In this document: one piece after another, positions 41,601 to 56,600 of the stretch
Layout of the letters: each line of letters starts with the position of its first letter
Position numbering within the stretch: position 1 is the first letter of the stretch
Assembly: GCA_003991915.1 (NCBI GenBank)
Contig: RQTK01001133.1
Span: 43,773-107,772, forward strand
Length of the DNA: 64,000 nt
Direction of reading: 5' to 3'
From: Elysia chlorotica
Taxonomy: Eukaryota > Mollusca > Gastropoda > Plakobranchidae
Notes under the pieces: model-generated
What the model saw: the letters and a program-made list of their open reading frames with translations, nothing else
What the model was told of the DNA's origin: nothing
The model's database searches: none
Made by a program: the position numbers and the translations under genes

Positions 41601-44600
41601 ACAAGCTGCTTGTGTGGCACGACAACACGGGTCTGTCCCCTGCCTGGTACCTGTCTCACTGTATTGTCAGAGACCTGCAGACTGGGGCCCAGTACACTTT
41701 CCTTGTGGACAGCTGGCTCTCGCTCGAGGTAGATGACGGAGTCGTGCAGAAAACTGTCAAAGTGGCAGGTCAGTAAATTACTGTTTAAGGATTGCATCTT
41801 TATATCTCTCTGTGTCTTTTTGCCCCTGTATCTATAATGTCCCTACCTGTTTGCTCCTGTCTTTTTCAGTTTATGCCTGTGTGTCTGCCTGTCTGTCTAT
41901 TTGTGTGTCAGTCAAATATATCTAAAAGGGAAATATTATTATAATTGTTTTTTTTTTTATTATCTGTGATTCTTTTTAAGTATTTCTTAATATTCACATA
42001 TTAGACATAAAGAAAAATAATTTCAATCCTCCCTCCCTTTTCATCTAATATATATTTTCCCCCTATCTCTTGTAGGAGAAGAGGAAGTGCTCCGCTTCAA
42101 CAGAAGCTTCACTGCAGTGCTCAGCCACAGTTTGGCCGACATCCATGCCTGGCTCTCCGTGGTTGAGCGACCGGATCACAGCCGGTTCACCCATGTCCAG
42201 CGAGCCACGGTACTGTTCACCTGCATCTACCTGTATATGTGCGTCAACGCCGTCTGGTACGGAGCTTTCCACACAAGAGAGGAGCTGGAGCAACAGTCCT
42301 GGCAGAACTCGTTTGGCTGGGAGGAAGTGATTGTAGCCCTAGCATCCACCATAATGGTGCTGCCTTTCTTGTTTGGGCTTTCATTTGTGTTTAAAAGGAG
42401 CAGGTGCAAGGTAATTAGCGATATCTGTCTTGTTTTTGTTTTTATTTGTTGAATATTTTGGGCTTTTTTTTATAATAATAGGCTAAATTTTACTTAAACT
42501 CATAAAAAAGCCAACACTGGGTTTTCAAATTGTCAAATGTAATGTGACAATACAGTTTCATTAAAAATAGTTCACGTTTTTTAAGGATGAGTAGATTGTG
42601 CTTGTTTGTGTACAAACATTTTTGCTCTATGTGCCACTTCTATGACTTTTAGTTCTACTGTTATACAATGAAGCTTTTAATAATTTTTCCATCTCTGGTC
42701 TAAATCTACATTGCTAGACATAGTGTTAGTAAATGGTGGTCTCCATTTAGGCATAGATAATCTGTATCATAGAACAGTAGGGTCCATTCATTAGTGGTTA
42801 GCTTTGTCTATGTAGGCTAGATATAGCTCTGATTTATCTTTCTCTTTTGTTTTACAGGAGACCATGTTCCAAGAATTGCAAAGACCAACCTCAGCACAGA
42901 CATTGGAGATCGAGGCAATGTGTGATTTGTACAGCAGGGATGAGGGCTCTTTCCGCACAGTGACACCACTAGGAGAGTGGATTCCTGCAATAGACAGGGA
43001 GAGCACGACTGAATCCATGGCGGTGAGATGTTCAAATACATCATATATCATCACTTTAATATTTACTAGCATCAGCTATGTGAAAGCCAAACTTGAGTTG
43101 TTGTTTTTTAAACACTTGAATAATAGACAATTTTGGTGTCCAGTTTTTCTTTTTTTCAATAAAAATCTTAGGAGTATAGAAAGTAGAACCAGAATTAGAG
43201 TTGATATTTTAACAGTTACTGATTAAATTTCAACTCTAAACCTCTCTGCAACCAAAGTTGTAAAGTTTGGTGTACACTTTTACATGTTTAGAGGGGGAAT
43301 AAATAATACAGATTCATGTCTATCAAATAATTACTTAACCTGACGGTGATGCGTCATTGGTAGACATGGAAGATATCAGTCTTAAAAGTTTATATAAAAA
43401 TGGAATTTTATTATAATTTATAAATGTTTTATTCAGAATTTACATACATTTACAGGGTTTATTAGCCCCTATATATTTTACAAATGAGCAAGAAAAAATA
43501 TGTTTGTCGCCTTTTCTTTTCTTAATTATGAAAGATAAAGTGTATAACATCTCATGCTAGAGCTTTTCTCAAATAAAAAAATGCTTGAATTTTTTTTTAT
43601 TATGTTATTACTATTATTAAAATTTTACATTTCAGGTGCCCATTGGTCTGAAAAGAACAGTGCCAATGCACAGGTTTCCTCGGAAAGGTAGCAGTGACAG
43701 TAACATAAGCAAAGCGCGACCACCTGTAGTTGCCAAAAAGGTACTAGTTGTTTTTTTTTCATTGTTTTCATAAAACAAAGTTTGTTTTCACCTAAAAGGG
43801 GAGTAGTGGTGATAATGACTTGGGTATTTTGCCTTCATCTTTGTGTCAAATTGTAATTGTGGATATGAAATGGTTTGATACAATTTTGAGGTACCTTATA
43901 CATAGATAGAATAAACAGAATAAAAAAGATAACGTAGGTTTGGATTCTAATTTCTTAATTCTTTGCAAGATTAATAATCTGCTGAGTCAGAAGTCCTGAT
44001 ATGCCCACTTTGTCTCTGTGTGGCATCACATAAAAATTGTCATGCATTTAAGCTTTGGAACTCATTCATAGATACTTTAGTTGTCAAAAATGGACATTAC
44101 GATATCAACAGTAAAACAAACAATTTAGAGGGTCCTGAATGTCTAGAGGAAAGAAAAAAAAATGAAGTTTATCTACATAGCTTAGTCTGAGCAGTTGAAA
44201 GAAAAGAATAGTTTGTGATGCACTATTTTACCACTGTAACCAAGCTTTAAACCATCCCAATTAGGAAATCTCTGATTCAAAAGCCATGATCATTCAAACA
44301 TTTATTTGTCCAATTTCGTCCCCCGCTGATTAGGTGGGTGTCAGTATAATTTGACCGACTGACACATGAGTTCAGGTTTTTCAGCATTTTCTTGGGCATA
44401 GTAGCACATACAACTGTCTACAATTTAGCGTATAAAGTGCTGGCGTTGTATGTTAAGCAACAAACTCCACTCAACCCAACTCCACCCTTGGTTCCCCTCA
44501 CGCAGGAGCTGTGGAGCAGAGATAACATCATGCAAAGTTGGCCGGATCGCATGCCCACCTGGATCAAACAGGTCAAGGCTCAGGTCAAAGTTCAGCCTCC

Positions 44601-47600
44601 GTCTGCCGCAGGCCAGAGCAGCCGAGGTGGCGACAGCAGTCTAGTCTCGCGTAGAAGCAGCCGATCGGCAAGAACGTTCTTCTCTGGTACCAAAGTAAGT
44701 TTTCATTTTGTTTTGTAATGAGCAGTGATATTAACTTTTTCCCATTACACTACACACATGCTATGCGCATTGATATGCGCTTGTGCTTGCAACTCTTTGT
44801 ATTGATTTGCACACCTTCCATTTAGAAATATAAAAATCATAACTTGTACGTTTTGTAGATTTTTAAAATTCAACAAAACACTGTGCACACCAGGGATAGG
44901 CCTTAAATATTTTGATATGAAAAGGTTAAATTATGTCCAGTACTTGGTGCATGTTAGCCTGCACAATTATAGACTTTTCAGTCAAGTAGCCAGATGACAG
45001 GATAGATATGATAAGTTTTCTTCAAGTTATGGAAAATATCAAAATGTCAACAAAAAAGTAGGTATTGTTACTTTTTGGACAAGTTAAGGTTATGATCGTC
45101 TGTATTTTAATTTTTTTGTTATTCCTCAAACTTTGCCACAGTCTCTAGATGACAGTGACGATGATCTTCAGCAAAGGCTTGATGAAATGGATGCTGAAAT
45201 CGCCAGAGATAAAGAGAGAGAAAGAAAACGGAAAGTTTCTCAAGAGACAAGGTGAAAACATGGCTAGGCTTGTTTTTCTTTCCATCCTTGCCTTTGTTTC
45301 TCAGTGCTCCTAGTACTTAATTTATGTTTTTGTAAAAAGAGATACTTTTTGTCAAGATGTTATTTTATTGTATCAAAACAAAATGAAAAAACAACCATAT
45401 TTTTGTTGTGATCTATCTTTTGTTTGATTTGTTTTGTTCAGGGTTTTCTCTTAATGTTATTTATAAGGATGACTGAAAATTAATCTTTATCATTCGATTA
45501 TTACTATTTGTTATTTTGCATCCACATAAAAGACGAAAACAAGATAGTATGATGGAGCTTTTTGAATCTGATGATGAATGGGTGAACGAAGGTCTAGAAG
45601 AGTTACAAGCCTCATCTACCAATCGATTTGGTCACTTTAATCCTCGTAGAGACCCAGAGCTTACACATATGGAAAGGTAGGTGATAACTTTAATAAAAGC
45701 CACCAGTTGCTCATTATTCTGATTTTCTCTTCAATTAACTAAACAGAGTCATAGTAGTTTGATAGCAATGCTCATGAAATTTCACTATTTTTTTAAGGGT
45801 TTTTTCCTAAATTCATATCTTTTGAACCAATAAAATTAGAATAAAAATATTTGTAGGTTTGAAAGATTTTGCTTTTTATCTTTGAAATAGAATTTCTACC
45901 CACATGACTCACTCTCCTGGTTCATGATCAGTAAAGTAAAACCTTCTTTGATTTTCAAGGCCAAATTTCAAGGGGCAAACTCAAAGTGGATCTTCAACAA
46001 ATATCTTGTTTTTAAATTTATGTCTATAGCTTTATCACTAGTTCTTTTGTCTTTTTTTTTCATTTTTATAACTGTCATTGATAGCTCTAATTTTTCAATC
46101 TTTTTTACTTTTACCACTTTTTGTATTTGTTTTAACTGACATTATGTTCAATCATTTTCTCAATTTCATGCTTTCAGTACAATTTTCTTAACATTTTTTC
46201 ATCTGTACAAAATAAAGAATGATAATCTGATGTAAAGGGTTTTGAGGTTTGTATGTAGTTGCAAAGACTCTAATTTTATATTATTATATTATTATTGTGT
46301 TGTTTGTGTGGGGGCAAAATAATATTATATCATTATTATTGTGTTGTTTGTGTGGAGGCAAACTAGCTCAAGTGGTAGAGTATAGATCTCCAGATTTAAT
46401 GTTACAATATTTGTTCTTGTACCACTTTCTGTTATTGTGCCTTTAAGTGATATTATGCTTACTATACACCTTTTCATTTGTAAATAAAATTATAGTCTGA
46501 GGGTGGAGTTTCTATGTGACTCCAAAGCACCCTATGTCATTATTATTGTGTTGCGTGTGTAATACCACTCTCCAGACGTAGCTCCAAGTCTGGCTCGGCC
46601 GTGCTCAGCGGCAGCAGTGTCAGGGGAGCACCGGCCCCAACCAGCAGTGCGGACAGCAGACGCGACAGCAGGACAAGGCCAGTCATCGTTTCCGCCTCAG
46701 CCAAGTCCAAAAGCAATCTTTCTGACCACTATGGTATGGAGGCTTGCTTGCAGTCCTCTGTATTAATTTGTTTAGATGTTTTTACAAAATTAAAATTGAG
46801 GTGTTTTTTTTTTTTTGCCTTATGAAAATGCAAAAGCATATTTTCCCCAATAAAATTCATAGTCTGGTCTTCCTCTTGAGTGATATTATATTGCGAAAAT
46901 TTATCAGCCAGAAAAAAAATTACATTATTTCATTAAGCTTTAACTGAAGGCATGAACCTTACGCTTTGAGTTTTCAGAATTCTCCAATATTTTAAAAATT
47001 ATTCATGTGGGTTAAAAAGAATTTAAGCTATTAAGTTTGTAGAGCTCATAGGAAGTTGCTTGCCTGAATGTGTGGTTTTTATTTTCTTTTTTTCTTCTTT
47101 TTTATAGTACATTAGGACTTTTTAAACTTCTAAATGAGACTCAATAATTTAGGCATTTGCTTTATGCGATGAAACTGTGGACGTGAAATTACCTCTCTCA
47201 AACGAAGTTTTTACACAAAATAAAAAAGTAAATATTTTTTTCAATGACAGATCTACGCAGATCACTGAGTGCAACAACATCTCAAGGATTGCCAATAACT
47301 TTGCTGCATTCTGGCCAAAGATCATCGCTTGATCACAGCACCAGTTGCTTCCCTCTGTTGTTGCCTCACTGGTGTGTGTACCTGGCATACGCTGTCTGCA
47401 TCAAGCTGTGCCTTCTGGCAGCCATCTTAGTCATGCTCTATGGATATAGGTAACATATAATTATAATGTAACTCTGAGACAAAATAGATCTTTATCTTGG
47501 AATAAGGCAATTGAAAAAAGGAAAAAAGAAGAAATTCGATATTGCATATTGGCTTTATTTGTGGAGTTGTTTTTTACATGTCACTGCATTAGTAAAATCT

Positions 47601-50600
47601 TTAAATCTTTAGTTCAAAACAAACATTAAAAATATTGACCACATGATTTTTTATCACTGAAACACACAAACTGCTTTCAAATTTGTGTTGAACACTTAAA
47701 ACAAAATTTCTTTCAATGTTTTTTAACAGGTTTGGCTCCAGTGCATCTCTCAAGTGGGTTGTGTCCCTTATCTGCAGCATATGTGTTTCTATCTTGATTG
47801 TGGAGCCCATCAGAGTATGTTTTTAGTTTTGGTTATGATTTACACTTTTTTCTCACTTTGAATCTTAGTATTGATTTAATCTGAAACTTATTATGTATAC
47901 AACTTCTTTTGTAAAACGCAGAAATTTTACCATGTGAATCAGATGATGGCAAAAAATTAGAATCGTTTTTCATACTTTGAGACTGTTTTATAGAGTTCAC
48001 TGCTGGCAAGGCAAATAAACATTTTCAGCATAAGAAGTAATATTAATAGTTCAAGTAGTTGTACATCAATGTTGATTCCATGTAGCCAACTTGTCAAAGT
48101 TTGCTTGTTTTTATTTCTTTTTTTTTTTTAAGCAAAGATCAAATGTTGTATTGCCTGAGTTTCTCAAGATGTATGATGCAAACACTTTCTCATCATAGTT
48201 TTATGATTTGTTTTTTTTTTATCTTTCCTGCAGATCCTTATCATGGCCATTTTGACATCCTTGTTCTCTAAAAACTCTGGAACATATGATGCTGACACAA
48301 TAGATCTGAAACCAACAGTGGAAGCAAATGAACAAATAAAGGTGGGCTTTGACTTGTTGCTCATAACTATCATGATATCAGTACAACTGCAAAAGTACCA
48401 ACATTTTACTGTTTAAGCTTTTCTTTAGTCTCATGATCTCGTTTTCATTTTTGTTCTCAGGATATCAAGTTCCGCCCACTGGGTGGGTTCGCTCTTCTTC
48501 AGGCCAAGCTGGAAGGGAAGAAAAAGTTGCAGCTTCAGACGATGCTGCGTGAGGTTGTCATGTTCACATTCATGTTCGCTCTGATTCTGTCCATGGTGTT
48601 CATCAACTTCTCAGGCTTTGCAGGCGGGGCTTTCTTTGCCTCCAGCAACATCCACAACAAACTGTATGCCAACACAGACAATGGGCTCAATTTGATGAAC
48701 TTGAAAAGGTTGGTTGATATTGTATTTACACTGTAGGACATAGATCACTTTAGATTAGATTTTAGATAAAGATCTCCAAGGTGAGATTTCAGACACAAAT
48801 CTTTATTGATCTGGTTTTAGATATACATCTGGAATAAATCTGATTTGAGACGTAGATCTCTGAGACAAATTTTCATATATAGATTATTTAGATCTATATT
48901 GCTCTCTTTTTCAGATAAAGATTCTCTCTGGGTTAGATTTCATTTATAATTCTGCATGAGTCACATTTCAAATATAGATCTCTTTTGGTCAGATTACTTG
49001 CCAATACCATGCTGCACTGTTAATTTTGTACAATAAGCATTGTTGAAATTGACTGTTATCAAGTAAATTTGTAAAGGTTGAAACTTCATAAAGACCATAA
49101 GACAGCATTTTATAGAATTTTATTTTTTTCAACAAAAAAAATAATATAAATAATTGGCTTTAAATCTTATGGATCAATTTGATATATCTCATAGAGATAT
49201 CTTGAAAATCAAACAATCAGGGATTGTATCAGGAAATTGTAAAGAAAGAAATATTCAGAAATTGTGTTGAAAAAGTATCAACTTGATTTTTTTAAACAAC
49301 CAGTGACTGCATTTTATATTGAGTCTGAAAATTGTTGGCGTTGCTTTTTTTCTCCAGTATCTCTGACTTCTGGACATGGTCAGAGGAGATTCTGGCCCAC
49401 ACGGTGCATCATGAAGAACTGCAGGAGACAGAATCTTTTGGTGTTTTGATGGGCTCCGCTCACATGAGGCAATTGAGAACTGGCAATGGTAAGAGTTTGT
49501 CTGTGTTCTCTTTGTCTGTCTATATCTATCTGTGTGTCTGCCTATCTCTGTCTGTGTGTCTGTCTTTCTGTCTGCCTGTGTGTGTGTCTGTCTCTCTCTC
49601 TCTCTCTCCCTCCCTCATTCCATCTTTCTTACTGTCTCTCTGTCCTTCTTTCTCTCTTTTTCTGTCTCTCTTTTTTTTCTATTTCTTACTCTTTATTTTT
49701 CAATACTTCTCTGTTTCTCTTAATCTTTTTCTAGTTATCTCTTCATCTGTTAGATTTCTCTTCCTATCTCTTGTTTCTCTTTCAGTTTCTTCTGTCACTG
49801 TCTTTTACCTCTGTTTATTTGTGTGCACATCTCAATTTATCCGTTTTGTTAATGATAAAAATAATCAACCATTGATGTGTCTCCAGAGAGCTGTCTTAAT
49901 GATTAGGATAATTTTTTTCATATGCCTCTTGTGAGCTGTCTTAATGATAACAGTAATCAATCATACGTATGCCTCCAGTGCGCTGTCTTAATGATAAGAA
50001 TAATCAACTAATCTTCAACTGTTAGATTTCTCTTCCTATTTGTTGTTCATCTCTCAGATTCTACTTTCACTGTCTTTTACCTCAGGTCTTTTTTTTTTTT
50101 TTACATTTTTACTCTGAATTTATCTGCTTTATTTATGATAAGAATAACCAACCATTGATATGTCTCCAGTGAGCTGTCTTAATGATAAGAATAATCAACT
50201 ATTCATATACCTCCAGTGAGCTGTCTGGCAGATTCAAGCCTCTCCTTCCAGTCTGTACCTGAGCTGGTAAGTCGTCGCTGTGTAGAACCAGATGCTGCCG
50301 CCAGCCCACTGACCCAGTCATACAGCCCTGGATGGTTGCTAGGCCAGAGCTCTGCTGCCTGGATATTCTCCTCCGCTGAGCAGCTCTGTCTGTAAGTTCC
50401 CGCAATTTTCTTTTTTTTAAGGAGTGTAAAATGATACCTTACGTTTTTTATGTGAATGGAGGTAAACCTTTTCGAAGCTTATGCGTTGTGTGCGCGCTGG
50501 TTGGGGGATTTCTTGAAATTAATAAAAGATGAAAGCTTCGATATTTATTATTTTCAATGGAAGGTGTGCAGTGTAGCACAAAGATGTGGTAGCACATGAT

Positions 50601-53600
50601 AATTTCAATGCACAGAACAAACGTTCAGTGTGATGGGAAATTGTCAAGTTAAGCTATTAAAAATTATAGGTTGATACATATTATTGTCTGCTATTTTTTT
50701 GTCTCTCCTTGTCATGTTGCCAAGCAGTGTTTTTTTTTTTTTTAGATCAGATTTATTGAAACGTATTAGTTTTTTAAGAAATGTATAGAAGGCATAAAAT
50801 TGTAATGTGTATTATATCAATAAACTCATCACTGCATGGATATTTTGTCTCAATGCTACTGTTTAATAGTTATTACCTTCCAAATGTCATATCATCACAG
50901 TGCTGTGATTATGGTATAAGTGAGGCTTATTACAAAATACAAGTGATATATTGTTGTAACGGTGAAAATGTGATCTATTTAAAGAAACTCCTGGTTAAAA
51001 ATGCACTTATAGGTTTTTGCTTTGTCTTGTTAAAAACTTGTGTCCAATTTGAGGCAGAAATAAGAAATAAAACAGTAGCAATAATCACTTGTGACAAAAT
51101 CCTAGCACGTTGAAGATGTGTAGTTGTAATTTTTTGAAAATGCCGATAAATGTTTCACCAAGGCTTAAAGCCTCTTTTCATAAAATCTTTTCTGCAAACT
51201 CAACCCTCAAACTGACAATACCAATTATTTTCCCAGACCGTCCAAGTTTGGTCAGCGTCAGCTCTACCCAGGGTCTGGGTACGTCCAGCGTTTGGGACTG
51301 ACCTTCAACTCCACCATGGAGACCTTGAACCAGCTGCAGAGTGACGGTTGGCTAGACCTCAACACCCGGGCGGTGTTTGTGGAGTTCTGCCTGTACAATC
51401 CAAGCCATGATCTCACATCCTGCGTCACGGTGCTGGCAGAGTTTGCTGTGTCAGGTGAGTTTTTGTATTAAGACCTCTGGATTTTTTTTCCTTATAAACC
51501 TAATTAAATTCAGGCTATACTTCGCTCTATATTGTTCTTAAAATTCTTAGTTTTTAAAGGTAAAGATAAAAGGTTAAATGAAGTTTAATATGTGCAAAAA
51601 TTCCCTAAATTAAAAAAAATAAATATATATATATATATAAGATAGATGGTTGAATAGACATGAACAGTGGTTAATCTTTTAAAAAAATCCTTTATTGCAT
51701 GTTGTCGACCTACCAATCCAGATGATGGAAATTTTCATAATTATAACACTTTTTGCATATCACCAAATCCCTCCAGAATTTTTTTTTCTTTTCTTTTCAG
51801 TCTTATATCCACCTACAAAGAGCATAAATATGATTTCCAAATTGATTTCAGTGTAGAAGTAAACATTAAAAAATTGTCTGTTGTAGCTTTTTATTTCTCC
51901 AGAATATTGGCATTAAATGTTTGTTTTGACTATTTTATGTTCAAAAGCAAATTTAATTTAAAAACTGATTTTTTATGACTTTTTTTTTTACCACAAGCTC
52001 TTTTTTTTTTTAAATGAAACCGAATTCTGTGTGTCCATGTATAGGTGGCGTTCTGACTAGTTCCAATATCCAGACAGAACGTCTGCTACGGTTCACATCT
52101 GGAGCTCTGGACCCTCTCATGGTGTGCCAGGTAAGCCTTCTTTTAGTCTGAAAATCCTGAGACAGCTCTAGTGGGCCTTGTGTAGCACATCTTGTTTTCA
52201 GAGCATTATATTTAGATGTCATTACTTTTAAAGTGAGACAAAAAAAAAAAGAACAACTTTTCTTATAGCATCAAATGGCTACTATCTAGGCATCAGTACA
52301 TATATAGACAGTAAACCTAAAATTATCCCTAAAAGCAAATGTGACAATGCAATGATCCTAGATTTCCCATGGAAAACAATAATTTTAATTTTTTTTTATT
52401 TTGTGTTGTGTATTATATCAAAATCCTAATTTATACTTGATTCATCCTGACTGTCTCAAGGTGTAATAAATATAGAAAATTGGAATTTTCTCAATTCGAG
52501 CCTTGTCGCAGAACGTCTCATTTTGTGGCGTCCAGACACATATATACACCATTTTAATGTGTGCATATCTCTGCCCTGTCTCCCCTCCCCAGGTGATGTT
52601 CTCCTTCTTTGTTGTGTACCTGGCGGCTGTCCTGGTGTGCAGGCTTCGCTCCCAGACTTGTTTGGAGTTTTTCACTCAGGTCTGGAACTGGGTGGACCTG
52701 TTTGTGGTGATCACCGCCCTCGCTCAGTCGGCGCTCTATGTGACCTGTGTGGTGACTGCCACCGAGCAGGTGGACGACTTTCTATCGGACAGACTGGTTC
52801 CATCCCCGCTGGGCGTCACCATACTGTTACACGGAATCCTGCGCTGGACGCAAGGGCTGCTGGTGTTCCTTCTCTGCTTCAAGGTTAGCTCTCTACACTT
52901 TTCTCTGTTTGTCGATATGTGAGGACGGGGTGCTTATGGGGCTGGCTTCTCTGTATAATGATAATAATAGATCTTTTACTTACATGATTATATTCTTACA
53001 TGTGTGTTTCAAATGGCAGGGAGCTTATATTTATATTTATGTGTGTGTGTGTGTGTGTGTGTGCTTGAGAGAAAGAAAGATAGAGGTTTTCTACTCTTTG
53101 TTTCTTGTTATATTTGCATTGTTGCCTTCCATAGGTTTCCCAAAGAAACCATTTGCGATTCAAGCCACAGATCTTGTTCTCTGTATCCATAGCTCGAAAT
53201 GGTTAAGCTATAGTTTTGGTGGGTTTTTTTAAAGGATTATAAAAGTTATACCATTTTGTCCTAATTGATGGCTATATTTTAGAGAAAATAACCATATTGA
53301 TCAGTTTTTCAAACCTTCCTGAGACTTTATTGACATCATATGATATAAAAAAAAATTCCTTTCTGGTCTCTTTAAAGGTTTTATGTAAATGAACATACAA
53401 GCTTTTTTTCATTAAGTTTGGGGCTTGTTTCTGATTGAAAGATGTGTGTTGCTGACTGAATGATCTTACATTGTTATCTTCGTAGCCTAAAATTGGAAAT
53501 TCTTTTCTTATTTTCCTCTCTGCAATATAAAGAAGTTCAAGTATCACACAAACTTTCTAGCACAGTTGATGTTATTATGATCCTTATATTTAAATTATCA

Positions 53601-56600
53601 TTGGAATGTTGGAAAGCAATTTAATCAAGATATACAATGCCTAGTTTGTCAAGAGGTGTGATATAGATATTAGAGTATTAGAGAGAAGCGACAACCAGCC
53701 GTGAAGGATCTGTATTGTAAGAGATACACCACAGTTCTAGGAACTACTCTGTGGCAACAAATACTTTTATAACCTGTACTTGAAAAGTTATGAATTACAT
53801 TATTTTTGTCAACCGCAGTTTCTTAAACTATTTTTTTTTATTTAAGTTGCAATACCTGAATATTAAATATACTTATGTTTTGTTGTTTTTTAAGGGGAGG
53901 GGAGGGGTTGCAGTATATTTTCAATGTGACATATTTTTCATACACTTTCTTCTTAAACCTCTCTCTACGTAAACCAGTCAGTTTTGAAGTGAGCAAAAAG
54001 TGTTGCTCTCTTCTCAAAGAGGACAGACTAACAGGGTTTGCTTTATTTTCATTTTCTTTGGCATTTTGTCACAAACTTTCAGCATGATATGATCACCAGC
54101 ATTACATTGTAATTATAATACTATGTTGTCACATGTATTTTTCTTCAATTTTTTTAATTGTTTCAGTAAAATTGCACTTTGTCCAAATTGTTTTAAAAGT
54201 ATGAAGAATTGATGGAATTAACCAAATAATGTGTAGTACTTATATTGCGTTTTGTATTCCATTTTGACTTTTTCTTAATAACTTGGCCACGGAAAATATT
54301 AGTGAAGTTCAGTTCAAATTCAGAAGGAGCATGATCTCTAGCGCCCTTTGTTATGCAATAATTTCAGCTCTTGATGGAGATTGTCACATAATAAAAGTGT
54401 TAAAATTGATATCATAACTTATCTGCCAATAAAAGATTACCTCATAGATGAGGACTGTACATTAAACAACAAAAAAAGATACCAGTGCAGTTTTATGAAT
54501 TGAGAGAACAAATGAGAATAAAAGATTTATTTAATATCCTGTTTGGCTAAGAAGATAGATATATAATCTCTTGGCATTTTATCTTGTTCTCTCGTTATAA
54601 TTTTAATGATATCAATAACTCTCACTTTAAATACTTGAGTGAAGGTTATTTTATAATTTGGCATGAAGTAGTTTTTGGTAATCTCTAGAGCAATCAAATT
54701 CACTTGCATTCTGGGGTTAAAAGTTTTAATTTGTATATGTCTATTTAATAATAGCCCTATAATATAGCTTTATTTATAAAATCATGTCAAAGTTGGTGTT
54801 TTGAAGTTAAATTGAAGTAAGTTGTTTCTCGACTTGTGAATAACACTTCCAAGACAGTAATTTAATCACAATTCAAGGTATTTGACAAATTTGATGAGAT
54901 TCAGTGTTGTTAATTTTATTCCAGTTCCATCCTTTCCTCTTGTCAAAAATGTGTTGTTTATGAACACTTATCTGTGTATATACTAAACTATTTCCAGGCA
55001 TCAAAGCATATTTCTTAGTGACGGTTCAATTACTGTAGGACGTTCTTACAGGATATTTTAATGTTTAGAATTTTTGGTTTTAATTGTTTTGCTCATACAG
55101 CCTGAAGTAACGTTCTTGTGAAACTTGTGGTATTACTGTCCAACAAGCATGATTATATCCTGGGTAAATCTAATATATCTCTATAATGTGAAGTTTAGAA
55201 AAAAAAAAGTACTCTGTAAAGTTTATATACCAGGTTTTGATCGGTGCTGCATTGCTTACAAGGCAGCTTTTGATTTATCAGCAGTGTTAACCATATGTAC
55301 ATGAAATTTGATATTATCCTATCACAGGGAGTGCTGAATGGCTCAGATGTTCGTTTTACTTTGGCTTTTGTTGAATGTTCAAGAGTTTCAACAAAACTAG
55401 TTTGCTTACTCTATACGGACACAAGCAAGCTATAAAACATTGTAGGAAAATGTTTGTATATTATGCCAGGTTAAGACATGGATTGTGCCTTATCAGCTGC
55501 CTTGTGGAGGATGAATTAGTTTTTATATGTGGCATGAGATAGACTATAAAAATAGGATTTGTGCATGATGTTTAGTTCAGTTAGAGATGTTGTTACAGTG
55601 CGTTCGTTCTTCACAGCATGTCATGTCACAGATGTAACTCGAGGATGTATTACATATCTCATTTGTGTTGTTTTTCTACTTTCTCTCACTTTTTAACAAT
55701 TTTTTTTTCCACTTTGTGATTTCTTCAAATAGTTTTTTTTATAAGACTACGGTTTTCATTTTGAGTATTAGAAAACATCATGTGATTAAAAATGATTTGT
55801 TTTGTTTGTTGAAGTTAATTATAAACGTCCTTTAGTTATTTTTCTAAGAACATATTATAATGCAATAGTTCATGAAACTTAAAATGTTTTATATATTTCA
55901 GTTGTAGGCCTACCTAGTGGACTATAGATTTTAATTTCATAACTTTAAAGAAGGTAATACTGTGGCTATTTTTTATAGTTTCATTTCAAATTGCAATGGC
56001 ACATGAATCCACACATTTAATTTTTCATGAATATATTTCAGATTGTGCGTCAAGTGCGGTTCTGCCGACCTCTGTACAAATTTTACATCACGCTATCAAC
56101 AGCCAGTGGTCCTCTACTAGCAGTGATGCTCATTTTCACTGTCCTGCTCCTCATCTATGCTCAGTTTGGATATCTAGTGAGTTCTCTCTCCAGTTTTATT
56201 GAGCTTTGTCTTGGAAGATTTTGATTAAATGGATGATGTGGCTTAACCATAGAACACGGCTCCATCTAAGGGGTAGAGGTAAATCTATGATGATGATGAT
56301 GGGTGTTTAGCAACTAACAAAAATTATAATTAGAAAAGTAAGGATATGCTGTGTTATTTTTATGTTATCATATTGGTGAATTCTACAGGCAGTCTTTTAA
56401 AAATTCACTTATAAATGGTCTGTAATTACAAAAATAGCCAATGCCTGGACCTATATTTTGAGTTTAAAATTCTTTTTTAATGTCTACAACGACTCTCATA
56501 CTGTTTTGTTGTTTTTTTCTCTTTTCCTCCAACAGCTCTACAGCTCCAGTGCTGCTAGTTTCCGCAGTCTTGAAACGTCTCTCGGCAGTTTGGTTGGAGT

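Noticed and set aside
42791..43072. Minus-strand open frames over exon 35
   Set aside because: They are antisense shadows of the cytosolic-loop exon, whose + strand frame has flanking splice sites and correct phases.
52884..56041. Possible nested gene in the longest intron
   Set aside because: The short frames are AT-rich and motif-free on both strands; I see no start-to-stop unit or exon chain.
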